From NCBI GenBank assembly GCA_028641055.1, contig CM054060.1, forward strand, positions 239,782,833 through 239,846,832: DNA of 64,000 nt, written 5' to 3'. Below the pieces are notes generated by a model that was not told the origin of the DNA, searched no databases, and saw nothing but the letters and a program-made list of their open reading frames with translations. Each line of letters opens with the position of its first letter. Position 1 is the first letter of the stretch. Positions 1 through 9,386 of the stretch are shown here, piece after piece. The DNA comes from Alopecurus myosuroides (taxonomy: Eukaryota > Streptophyta > Magnoliopsida > Poales > Poaceae). A program made the translations under genes and the position numbers.

Positions 1-2
1 GA

Positions 3-1583
3 GGTGATGACCCTGCGACATATGAGGAAGCGATGATGAGCCCAGATTCCAACAAATGGCTTGAAGCCATGAAATCCGAAATAGGATCCATGTACGAAAA
101 CCAAGTTTGGACTTTGGTGGATTTACCCAATGACCGCAAGGCCGTTGAGAACAAATGGATCTTTAAAAAGAAAACTGATGCTGATGGTAATGTGACCGTC
201 TATAAAGCTCGACTTGTCGCAAAAGGTTTCCGACAAATTCAAGGAGTTGACTATGATGAGACTTTCTCACCAGTAGCGATGCTGAAGTCAGTTAGGATTA
301 TGTTAGCAGTTGCTGCGTTTTTCGATTATGAAATATGGCAGATGGATGTCAAAACGGCGTTCCTTAATGGTGACATTGAGGAAGAGTTGTATATGATGCA
401 ACCCAAAGGTTTTGTTGATCCTAAGGATGCTGACAAGGTGTGTAAGCTTCAACGTTCCATTTATGGACTGAAGCAAGCATCCCGAAGTTGGAACCTCCGT
501 TTTGATAAGGTGATCAAAGGTTTTGGATTTGTCCAAACATACGGAGAAGCTTGTATTTACAAGAAAGTGAGTGGGAGCTCTGTAGCATTTCTGGTACTAT
601 ATGTGGATGACATATTGTTGATTGGAAATGATATAGAACTTTTAGAAAGCGTAAAAGGTTATTTGAACAATAGTTTTTCGATGAAAGACCTCGGTGAAGC
701 AGCTTATATATTGGGCATCAAAATCTACAGGGATAGATCAAGACGCTTAATTGGACTTTCGCAAAGTACATACCTTGACAAGATTTTGAAGAAGTTCAGA
801 ATGGAAGATAGTAGGAAAGGGTTCCTACCTATGTTGCAAGGCAAGACGTTGAGTAAGACTCAATGTCCAGCTACAGCAGAAGATAGAGAAAAGATGGATA
901 AGACTCCCTATGCTTCAGCCATAGGTTCTATCATGTATGCTATGCTATGTACAAGACCGGATGTGGCACATGCTATTAGTTTGACTAGTAGGTACCAATC
1001 CAATCCAGGTTTGGAACACTGGACTGCGGTCAAGAATATCCTAAAGTACTTAAGAAGAACTAAGGACATGTTTCTCGTATATGGCGGTGAAGAAGAGCTC
1101 GTCGCAAGATGTTACGTCGATGCTAGCTTCGACACTGATCCGGATGACTCTAAGTCTCAGTCCGGGTACGTATTTATTATGAATGGAGGAGCTGTAAGCT
1201 GGAGGAGTTCCAAGCAATCCGTGGTGGCGGGATCATCAACAGAAGCGGAATATGTTGCTGCCTCGGAGGCAACACAGGAAGCAGTTTGGATGAAGGAGTT
1301 CATATCCGAACTAGGCGTGGTTCCAAGTGCGTTGGATCCAATGGTTGTCTATTGTGACAACAATGGTGCCATAGCCAATGCTAAGGAACCAAGGTCTCAC
1401 AAGAATTCCAAGCATATCAAGCGTCGTTTTCACTCCATCCGTGAGCATGTCGCAGATGGTGATGTGAAGATTTGCAAAGTACATACGGATCTGAATGTGG
1501 CAGATCCGTTGACTAAAACTCTCTCAAGGACAAAACATGATCAACACCAGAACTCCATGGGTGTTAGATACATCACTATGTAA
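3..1583 (+). CDS. Ty1-copia polyprotein, reverse transcriptase and RNase H end (5' partial)
   Basis: C-terminal part of a copia polyprotein. The frame is open to the left window edge, so gag, protease and integrase lie outside; the first ATG is at 33 but is probably internal. The reverse transcriptase holds the MDVKTAFLNG motif near residue 104 and the YVDD catalytic box at 600-611. RNase H follows with a CYVDAS start, SGYVF, SSTEAEYVA and the KHIKRRFHSIREH region, then DPLTK near the end and a TAA stop. About 527 codons are read without a stop or frameshift, so this part could still be functional. The product would copy element RNA into cDNA in virus-like particles. A purine tract and a 3' LTR of BARE/WIS type follow directly. 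The family name is by recognition; the copia class is very secure. Confidence 0.95.
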   Translation, partial: GDDPATYEEAMMSPDSNKWLEAMKSEIGSMYENQVWTLVDLPNDRKAVENKWIFKKKTDADGNVTVYKARLVAKGFRQIQGVDYDETFSPVAMLKSVRIMLAVAAFFDYEIWQMDVKTAFLNGDIEEELYMMQPKGFVDPKDADKVCKLQRSIYGLKQASRSWNLRFDKVIKGFGFVQTYGEACIYKKVSGSSVAFLVLYVDDILLIGNDIELLESVKGYLNNSFSMKDLGEAAYILGIKIYRDRSRRLIGLSQSTYLDKILKKFRMEDSRKGFLPMLQGKTLSKTQCPATAEDREKMDKTPYASAIGSIMYAMLCTRPDVAHAISLTSRYQSNPGLEHWTAVKNILKYLRRTKDMFLVYGGEEELVARCYVDASFDTDPDDSKSQSGYVFIMNGGAVSWRSSKQSVVAGSSTEAEYVAASEATQEAVWMKEFISELGVVPSALDPMVVYCDNNGAIANAKEPRSHKNSKHIKRRFHSIREHVADGDVKICKVHTDLNVADPLTKTLSRTKHDQHQNSMGVRYITM

Positions 1584-1605
1584 TATAGATTATTGCCCCT
1601 AGTGC

Positions 1606-1616
1606 AAGTGGGAGAC
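1606..1616 (+). promoter_or_regulatory. Polypurine tract of the copia element
   Basis: A purine-rich AAGTGGGAGAC lies directly 5' of the LTR start. This is the expected plus-strand primer site for cDNA synthesis and it fixes the LTR start at 1617. Confidence 0.75.
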
Positions 1617-3273
1617 TGAAGGGAATATGCCCGAGAGGCAATAATAAAGTGTTTATTATGTTATTCCTTGTTTGTGATAGATGTTTATTTCTCATGCTAG
1701 AATTGTATTAACCGGAAACGTTGATACATGTGTGATTAATAAACAAACCAACGTTCCTAGTGAAGCCTCTCTTTTAACTAGCCCGTTGATTAAACAGATG
1801 ATCAAGGTTTCCTGATCATGAACATTGGATGTTGTTGATAACGGGGTCATGTCATTAGGAGAATGACATGATGAACTTAAACCCTAAACTAAGTATAACA
1901 ATACGATCAAGTCATTTAGTTTTGTTGTTATGTCTTACATTCGGAGTAACATTATTCCTTAGACCATGAGATCATGTTAATCACTAATACCGAAAGAATA
2001 CTTTGATGACATCAAACATCACACCGTAAAAGGGTGACTATAAAGGTGGCATTGGATATTCGGAAAGTATTGGTTGAAGCTCATGGATCGAGAATGGGAT
2101 TTGTCCATCCAATATGACGGATAGATATACTCAGGGCCCTCTCGGTGATATCACATCAACACCGCTTGCAAGCAAGTGATTTGATCACTAGGATGTTATA
2201 TCACGGGAACGAGAAAAGAGTACTTGTCGGATAACGAGATCGAACAAAGTATAGTGGATACCGATGATCGGATCTCGGACAAGTAATATATCGCGAGACA
2301 AAGGGAAATCGTTACAACGTTGAAAGGTTCACACGATCACGAGAGTCATCGTTGAATATATAGGAGTCATCACGGTTTTCCAGACCCCGCTGTTGATTAT
2401 TGATCGGAGAGGAGTCTCGATCATGTCTATAATATTCACGAACCGTAGGGAGACACACTTAAGGTTCGATGAAGCGTTTAGAGAAGATACGGAATACCGA
2501 AGAATATTTTGGGCAGCTCCGGAATAGTTTCGGGGAAAATTGAAATAGTTCAAGGGGTTTTTCGTCGAACGGTTGTTAATAGAATTAACAAATGGTTCGA
2601 GGTGCTGCATGCAAATGTTTGTTAATGGAATTAACAAATATAAATAAAGAAATAAAAATGTTTTATTTATTTATTAAAGAAAAACCTTTGGATTTTCCAA
2701 GTGGGAAATTAAGGGAAATTTGAGTGGGTTTGAGTGGAGCTTCCACTCACATGAAGAGAGGAAGGGGTGGGGGCACCCATGGCTGGCCGCACCCCCCCCT
2801 TGGGCTGCCTCCCCCTCCCCTATAAAAGGAGGGTGAGGGCTCTCTCTTCCCCACACACTTGCTCACACATTTTCCCTTCCATCCGCTGCTCCATTCCATG
2901 GTCTCCGGCTTGGCGAAGCCCTGACCGTGGGATTCTTCACCACCACCACGCCGTCGTGCTGCTGGAATTCCGGAGGGATCTTCCACTTCCGCAACCCGCT
3001 GGAACGAGGGAACGGAAGTCTTCATCGAGCTGAACGTGTGACCGATTACGGAGGTGCCGCCGGATTGCGGTGCTCTTCTTCTCGCTCGGGATCGGCGTGA
3101 GAACGACTACGCCAACCACGAGATCTTTTCTCGTACCACTTTGAGTCTTCGAGGGTATGTTATCTCAAGACTCTCTTTCTCCCCGTTGCCTTTCATCTCA
3201 TAGATTAGATCTTGGCCATTTGGGTTTATCGCGTGTAGGAAAATTTTTGTTTTCTATGCTACGTTCCCCAACA
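1617..3273 (+). repeat. 3' LTR of BARE/WIS-like copia element
   Basis: A 1657-bp LTR begins TGAAGGGAATATGCCC after the purine tract and ends GTTCCCCAACA. Its start, its end and the GTGTAGGAAAATTTTTGTTTTC stretch near the end are those of Triticeae BARE/WIS/Angela-type LTRs. It has no coding content; short ORFs inside it are chance. The next base starts an unrelated minus-strand gypsy element, so the copia element is inserted there. The upstream LTR lies outside the window, so the target duplication (TAATA would be the right-hand copy) cannot be confirmed. Confidence 0.88.
2821..2828 (+). promoter_or_regulatory. TATA box of the copia LTR
   Basis: TATAAAAG follows a C-rich stretch about two thirds into the LTR, the usual place for the U3/R border in BARE-type LTRs. 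In this 3' copy it would drive transcription outward into the flanking element. Confidence 0.6.
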
Positions 3274-3288
3274 TAATACTATGTTTCC

Positions 3289-3972
3289 CTATCTCATAAT
3301 AAATTTCAGTAGCATCATGAATGAAATTAAAAATATAAATTTCACAAGAAACATTCTTATCATGAGCCACATGCATAAAAGAATTAATACTCTCCACATA
3401 AGCATAGTCATTCTTATTAATAGCAGCGGGAGCAAATTTAACAAAATAGCTATCATTATCATTCTCATCACCATAATAATCAAAATAGGAGGAATAGTAT
3501 CATCAAAACAAATTTTCTCCTCAATAGTAGGTGGACTGAAAATATCATACTCATCATTGTAATCATCATATATAGGAAGAATAATATCATCATAAGCAAT
3601 AGAATAGTTACCATCCAAAATTTGTTCATTTGTAAACATATCATCATTTTTACTAGGAGGAGATGTATCAAGAATATAATCATCAGTAGAAAAATTATTT
3701 TCAAACACATCATCCACAAGTTTAGAGCTTTCTATATCATCATTTTCAATATCAAAAGTAGTGCGCTCTTCCCAATCATGATCACTACTATATGTAACAG
3801 GCATAGGCTCATCATCAAAGCAAATTTTCTCCTCCGTGATTGGGGAACTAAAAAGAGCATTTTGATATAAACTAGCTTCCCCAAGCTTAGACTTTTCCAT
3901 AGCATCAGAAATAATAGTGTTCAAAGCATTCATACTAATAGCATTGCTATTAGCATGCAAATAAAGTTCCAT
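3289..3972 (-). pseudogene. Acidic ORF at the start of the gypsy internal region, frameshifted and truncated
   Basis: A 227-codon ORF starts with ATG at 3972, about 200 bases after the primer-binding site. The first 150 or so residues are very acidic, rich in D, E, N and S, and contain an imprecise internal repeat around EEKICFDD, seen at two places. After the second repeat the reading becomes almost purely hydrophobic. This most likely marks a frameshift, since the acidic style continues in another frame. It does not resemble the gag of the Sabrina-like array and I cannot assign a domain. Given its place, it could be a family-specific leader protein or a divergent gag N-terminus. The 3' side is cut by the copia insertion. 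Confidence 0.5.
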
Positions 3973-4171
3973 AAGTTTTTTATTTTCTCTTCAAACACTT
4001 CATGTCCTAACTAAAGATAAAGATTATAAAGCTCTCTCATATTTTTGTTGTTTTCCATTAAGCCTAACTAGTGAAAATAAAAACAAGAAACAAAAAGATA
4101 TAAATGCAGAATCTAAAGGAAATAACTTCGAGCACTCACACCGGAGGATGTGAGTACCTTTTACATTACCT

Positions 4172-4188
4172 CCCCGGCAATAGCGCCA
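4172..4188 (-). promoter_or_regulatory. Primer-binding site of the minus-strand gypsy element
   Basis: Read on the minus strand, TGGCGCTATTGCCGGGG lies ten bases inside the LTR end. The array at 34287-47387 has the equivalent TGGCG(T/C)CATTGCCGGGG or a close variant at the same place, which supports the boundary. Confidence 0.6.
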
Positions 4189-4198
4189 GAAAAGAGCT

Positions 4199-5614
4199 TG
4201 ATGTCTACGCACGCTTCTATTCTTGTAGACAGTGTTGGGCCTCCAAGTGCAGAGGTTTGTAGAACAGCAGCAAGTTTCCCTTAAGTGGATCACCCAAGGT
4301 TTATCGAACTCAGGGAGGTAGAGGTCAAAGATATCCCTCTCAAGCAACCCTGCAATCAAGATACAAGAAGTCTCTTGTGTCCCCAACACACCCAATATAC
4401 TTGTCAGGTATATAGGTGCACTAGTTCACCGAAGAGAGAGTAAAATACATGTAGTATGGATGATTATAAGTGATAATAACAATCTGAAATAAAAATGGCA
4501 GCAAGCAAACATGTAGCAAAACAGGCGGAAAATGGTGTTTCAATGCTTGGAAATAAGGCCTAGGGATCCTACTTTCACTAGAGGACACCTCTCAACAATG
4601 AAAACATAATTGAATGCATAAATATCATTTCTTCACTATGCTACTCCGAACCACTCTCTGGTCGAACAACAAACACCAATCATTGCGTAGGGCTATAACA
4701 GCACTCCTCAAGTCCATATTCCCTCTCTAGGGCACCCCCACGCTATCACTATGAGCGCCCTAAATTAGTACTAAACAAACGCCACAATTTCATAGGTTCA
4801 TCTTCCAACACAAGATATAAATATCATGCTAAACCACACGGTGCACACACTATCACCTTTACACCGTGATCAAAGTGTTTACGTTGATAACAAAACAACT
4901 TGAGTAGCATTACACATGAAGATCACATCTACATATTAAACTATATTACAAAGCTCATGATCACATAAATATCACACCATGGGAGAGAGAGCTGAACCAC
5001 AAAGCTACCAGTAGAGATCCCAGCCTCGGGGGGAACTACTCCCTCCTCATCATAGGAGACAGCAACGGCGATGGAGATGGCGGTGGAGTCGATGGAGATG
5101 GCTTTCAAGGCCACTTCCTCGTCCCGGCAGGGTGCTAGAACAGAGACATGTCCCCTGAAACTTGTCGGTGGCGACGGTGGAGCTACGAATGTATTTTGTG
5201 GAAAAGGTCGATTCCCCTAGGGTTTTCCCTGGGGGGAGTATAAATGGGCGAAAGGGAGATGCCGGGGGGTGGACAGGGGGCCCACACCCCTAGGTGGTGC
5301 GGACAGGGGGACCCGCGCCACCCCATGGTGTGGCCACCCTGTGGCCCCCCTCCGGGGCTCTTCGGGGCTTCTGGAAGCTTACAGGACCTCTAAGACTTAT
5401 AGCTTTCGAATTTTCCAATTCCGAGAATATTTCCAGAACAACTTTTCTGAAACTAAAAACATCAGAAAACAGGGAACTGGCTCTGTGGCATCTTGTTAAT
5501 AGGTTAGTCCCGGGAAATCGATAAAAGTGACATAAAGTGTAAGGAAAACATGTGGAAAACAACATGAATACAACATGGAACATCAGAAATTAAGGATACG
5601 TTTATGACATATCA
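4199..5614 (-). repeat. 5' LTR of Sabrina-like gypsy element (minus strand)
   Basis: About 1.4 kb. On the minus strand it begins TGATATGTCATAAACGTATC (a diverged form of TGATACGTCTCAAACGTATC) and ends GCGTAGACATCA. The text about 20-200 bases from its start closely matches the LTRs at 34287, 39269 and 45796. It carries the shared stretch read on the plus strand as CTTGTTAATAGGTTAGTCCC. Confidence 0.8.
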
Positions 5615-7800
5615 AACGTCCCATACCGCCATCACCCGCAATACACCAAGTTGGAAACCATCACCAAAATGAAGATCGGGCCATCACATCATCCATACAC
5701 CACAATACACCGACCACAATGTCCTTCGCAGTCGAAAGTCCAGGGTCGTGAGCCCAAGTATGAAAACTCCTATGTCGCCAACAATCACGTCACAACGAGC
5801 AAAACGTGGCTAGATCTGATGCCTCTAGAACGGTTGCCGACAATCATGATGCCATGCAGAGCCGTCGGCCCCCACCACCTATCTGCCACAGGTGCCACAA
5901 ATCCTGCTCAGTGCGCCCGTCGGCCCAAGCAATGAGGTTGTTGCGACCTTACCACTGCCGGCAGTGGTCCCTCTAACCTTTGTAGCCACCAAACACGATG
6001 TCCTCAAGGAGAGAGCGACGGTGGAACGTCGTCATCGGCCAACCCCATGGGTCGATGGTTTCTCCTAGGGCTGCCACCAAATAGAGAGAAGACACCACAC
6101 CACGACGACACCACCAAGAAGGAGATGTGATACGTGGACTTCATCGTCGTAGGACCTAGCAAAGGCCAGGGGAGGGCTTTCACCTGATCGCCCCTCATAG
6201 CCTCCATGCCGGGACCTCGCAAGCGAGGCAAGCTAGGCCACCAAGCATCCACCAGCGGCAACCACGTGATCATGAGTGTCTAAAATATGTAGAAGCCATA
6301 GACATATGCCGCCTGCACCATGCGAGGACACCGCCGCGACTTGCAGATTGCCTCTGGATAGCACCACCAATGGAGAACCACATCAAGTGAAAACCCATCA
6401 CCTCGTCATCATCAAATCTGCTTGAGAGGAGGTCGTCCAATCCTGACGCCCACACTAGGCCTGAGCCGGCCGAGGCTGCCGCAGACCGCGTTTGGTCGCC
6501 CGCTGAATAGACCTTTGGGTCAACACCTGGGACGCCAGGCTAGAGCTTATCTCCACACTAGCCGGGATCCACACTTTACAGCATCACCACGGGTGGGAGG
6601 AGGTCTCCTTGAAACTAGGAGATGTCTTCCGCTCGGGGGATTTGCCCGGCTTCATCTTCAAGTGCCGGTGCGGTGAGAGAAGGAGGAGGAAGGTTACGGG
6701 GTGGCGGCACTAGTTAGGCCGCCTTTCATGGGGTTGTCACGGCATGTGTCCTCTTGTAAAAACTTAGTTGTGAGGCCATTGCTACTACAACAAGTCTTGA
6801 AAGGGTTAAGTTGGGAACGAGGGACGTGAGTTTACCTAGGTCCGGCCCCTCTATGGAGGGTACAAACCTACTCCTACCTCTTTGCTATTGATGACTCGAG
6901 GTCTATATTACAAGGAGGGATTCTGAATTCTGATGAATTGAGAACTATGGGTATGAACAAGAACTTAGAGTTTAGTATGTTTACGCACAAGGAACCCCCT
7001 TATATAGTGGTCGGGTTCATGAGTTTACACGAGAATCCAGGTTACACCCAAAGTCGGAGTCCTAGTCTAGATCTGCTAGAACTCCTGCACCTTCCAAGCT
7101 TGGAAGCTTCCGCAAGGTTTGACCTTGAAACGGTCTAAGGATCAGATGAGTATGAACGTCCGGCTTGGTCTTGGCTCTGAGCGAGACCCTGTGTTTCTGG
7201 CTAGGTTAACAATACTGCCGGGTCTCAGGATCTGTCGTATATCCAATTGGCCACCGGGTCTTGGCCCAACTTCCAATCCTGACAGCTCCCAGGGAAAGCC
7301 GGATCCAGGACTTCGTCCCAAGCCAGGTCTCGTCCCGTGAGCTCCGGGGCATGTGGGCAATTCCCCCAATATTAGCCCTTAGGTTAGTATGGATGAAAAT
7401 CCTTAGTTTAGCTGTCCATGGTAAGCTCCTGAAAATGAAATGAAGCACACATATATGAAAGGTTGAGAAAATTGGGTTATCGCGTTTGGCGCTTATAAAC
7501 CGGTTTTATTCCATAGGTCGTTTGAAATGCCGGTTCTGGCCGGGGAAAGTTTACTTGTCCCGTCGCTCACTCTTTGTTACCCATTAATTTTTTTTAATCT
7601 ACGTTTACATGGATAACTATGTTTAAAAGCTTATCCCCCCCCCAATTTCAGGAACTGCGATTCTGCGTGACCCCGCAATTTCTATTGAGAAATTAACTGC
7701 GAATCTGGCGCAGTTAATATTTTTATCCTTCGAGTTGTTCTAAGTCAACTGTGGTTATTACTGCAATTACTCGAGATTTTTCTTGTAAAAAATGCCATAG
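5615..7800. other. Unassigned sequence without a convincing gene
   Basis: About 2.2 kb between the minus-strand gypsy LTR and the Transposase_28-like pseudogene. Longest ORFs are under 100 codons and look like chance. 5640-6700 is GC-rich and low in stop codons in places, with no recognisable domain. 6780-7450 reads like a decayed LTR or 5' leader, with text such as GGCATGTGGGCAATTCCC typical of Triticeae gypsy flanks, but I could not find matching ends. A run of nine C lies near 7637-7645. Confidence 0.4.
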
Positions 7801-7823
7801 TAAGCTAGGGTTTTTACCCGGCC

Positions 7824-7830
7824 TATAAAT
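7824..7830 (+). promoter_or_regulatory. TATA-like box upstream of the Transposase_28-like pseudogene
   Basis: TATAAAT in the context GGCCTATAAATAGCGAGG, some 30-40 bases before the ATG at 7866 and followed by a CT-rich leader. Spacing fits a plant promoter, but the downstream gene is decayed. Confidence 0.45.
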
Positions 7831-7860
7831 AGCGAGGTGGGGGTGAGATCCTGGCTCAAT

Positions 7861-9130
7861 CCGTATGAGCGCCCCCCACTTTGTCTTCCTCCTCCAGCGT
7901 CGGCCGAATGCGAGTTTAAGCTCCCTCACTCTGTCGCCGACGGAGTCTCTACTATTGCATGCGCCAGGATATCGTCCTAGGGAGGAACCAACAAGACCGA
8001 GAGTAGGAAGAAAATCAGTGACCCAACCTCTACGTTAGCTCCAGCCCGGGGCAAACAGGAGATGCAAGTCAAATTATCTGAGTCATAGATGACTATAGAC
8101 CAGATTTAGAAGCTGGAGAATACCGGGTTACTGCTTCCAATATCAACTGGCGTGCCCCCAAGGATGAAGTCCACCCGGAACCTGTGGCCGTGAGGAAATG
8201 ATCTTTGGAGATCACGTTAACCGGGGTTTTTGCCCACCCGGTTCTGCTTTTTCCGCAAGGTTTTAGATCATTACGGTTTACATTCTCAAGATGTGCCACC
8301 CAATTCTGTTCTTAATCTGAGCAATTTCCAAGTTTTCCGTGAATACTATCTCCAGGTGGAGCCTAACCTAGATTTATTTTTAGTGTACTTTTTTATTGTA
8401 ATAAGCATCCAGAGACTGTCGGGGGTCCACTGATCCAACTTGGTGGGGTCTCTATCCAGTGCTGGAAAGATTGCATATTTCCTCCTATGGCTTTGGCTAG
8501 CCATCCCAAGATGTGGTAAAGATCTTTCTTCTATTTCAATACTTCCCCAACCGGCGAGAAGCCTTTGCCGGGTTTCAGATCGGGGCGCCTAACCTTTGCT
8601 GACAAGATGAAAGCATATGCAGACCAGGCAACATGGTGGGCTTTGATCCCCACCATAAACTGGTTTAAGGCGCTACTGGTCCATGGCCTTTTCGGAGTAG
8701 ATCTTACCCAGTGTTTGGTAAGATGGTTTATTCAGCCTCGGAGCATCGGGAACCGTCTATTCTATACGTACTCATACAGATCCCATGAGGTACTCAATGG
8801 GTGACTTGTCTCCAAAAGAGTTGCTAAATCTGGTGAAAAGTCTCTTTGGTGTGTCCAAGGATAAACTCATGATTGTTGGACTTGCTCCCTGATGCGTCAA
8901 CAAATGACACATCTTTATCTATGTTTAAACCATATCCTTGTCATGAAAATAATAGAAATATCACTCTAGACCTGCCACTGATCACTAATGTGCAATTTAT
9001 TTGCAAATATCCATGTCATTATTTTTATTGCAGATATTGGACAAGAAATCAAGGGAAATTAGGGCTAAAAGGAACGAAAAGATAAAGATCAAAAAATCAT
9101 TTGAAATCTGCCCTCTTAGCAAACTTAACG
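7861..9130 (+). pseudogene. Decayed Transposase_28-like ('putative gypsy type transposon') ORF, family distinct from A/B/C
   Basis: No long ORF survives, but pieces in different frames read like the extra ORF of plant gypsy elements. At 8230-8420 comes DHYGLHSQDVPPNSVLNLSN, the PNS(V/I)L-centred core of the Transposase_28 family (PF04195). At 8560-8800 comes RLTFADKMKAYADQA followed by LIPTINWFKALLVHGLFGVD, a middle block seen in the same protein type. At 9040-9110 comes a lysine-rich DKKSREIRAKRNEKIKIKK tail, preceded by a TTTTTATTGCAG acceptor that suggests an intron starting near 8890. The function is unknown. Such ORFs accompany gypsy elements and have no proven transposase activity. Several stops and frameshifts make it a pseudogene. 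Its right side is cut at about 9172 by element B. Confidence 0.6.
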
Positions 9131-9171
9131 ACCTCAGTACGGTTAGTGGCGATCGTATCCACAGAAAATTC

Positions 9172-9386
9172 ACGAAGGAAGTCGCCCGTCAAAGATAGGG
9201 ACTCTCAAGAGGATTGAACACTAGGGGCAACCTCACTCTTTGCACCTCTCGTGAGGCCTCATGAGGAAATCTCAGAGCAAGCAACAATTGAGACACATAG
9301 AGTTTACCGAGGTTCAGGCCACCTTGCGATGTAATACCATACTCCTGCTTGTCTGATGGATTGTATTGTGATTGTTACAGTACAAG
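9172..9386 (-). repeat. B 3' LTR, terminal part
   Basis: Matches the end of B's 5' LTR: plus-strand GGGACTCTCAAGAGG, the GCACCTCTCGTGAGGCC block, and the TAATACCATACTCCTGCTTGTCTGATGG region that corresponds to 60640-60670. The outermost ten bases fit poorly with the other LTRs. With 20251-20923 it sums to about 888 bp, almost exactly the length of the 5' LTR (887 bp). Confidence 0.75.

Larger units (their letters stand above)
3274..5614 (-). mobile_element. Gypsy-type LTR element, 5' end only, cut by the copia insertion
   Basis: Minus-strand element consisting of a 5' LTR (4199-5614), a primer-binding site and the start of the internal region with one ORF. It ends abruptly where the copia LTR begins at 3273. 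The LTR belongs to the same TGATACGTCTC-type family as the LTRs of the tandem array at 34287-47387, but the internal ORF differs from the gag seen there. The remaining internal region and 3' LTR should lie left of the window, beyond the copia element. Confidence 0.75.

Noticed and set aside
6004..6676. Short ORFs in the GC-rich unassigned region
   Set aside because: All are under 90 codons, overlap on both strands and show no domain, consistent with chance in GC-rich DNA.
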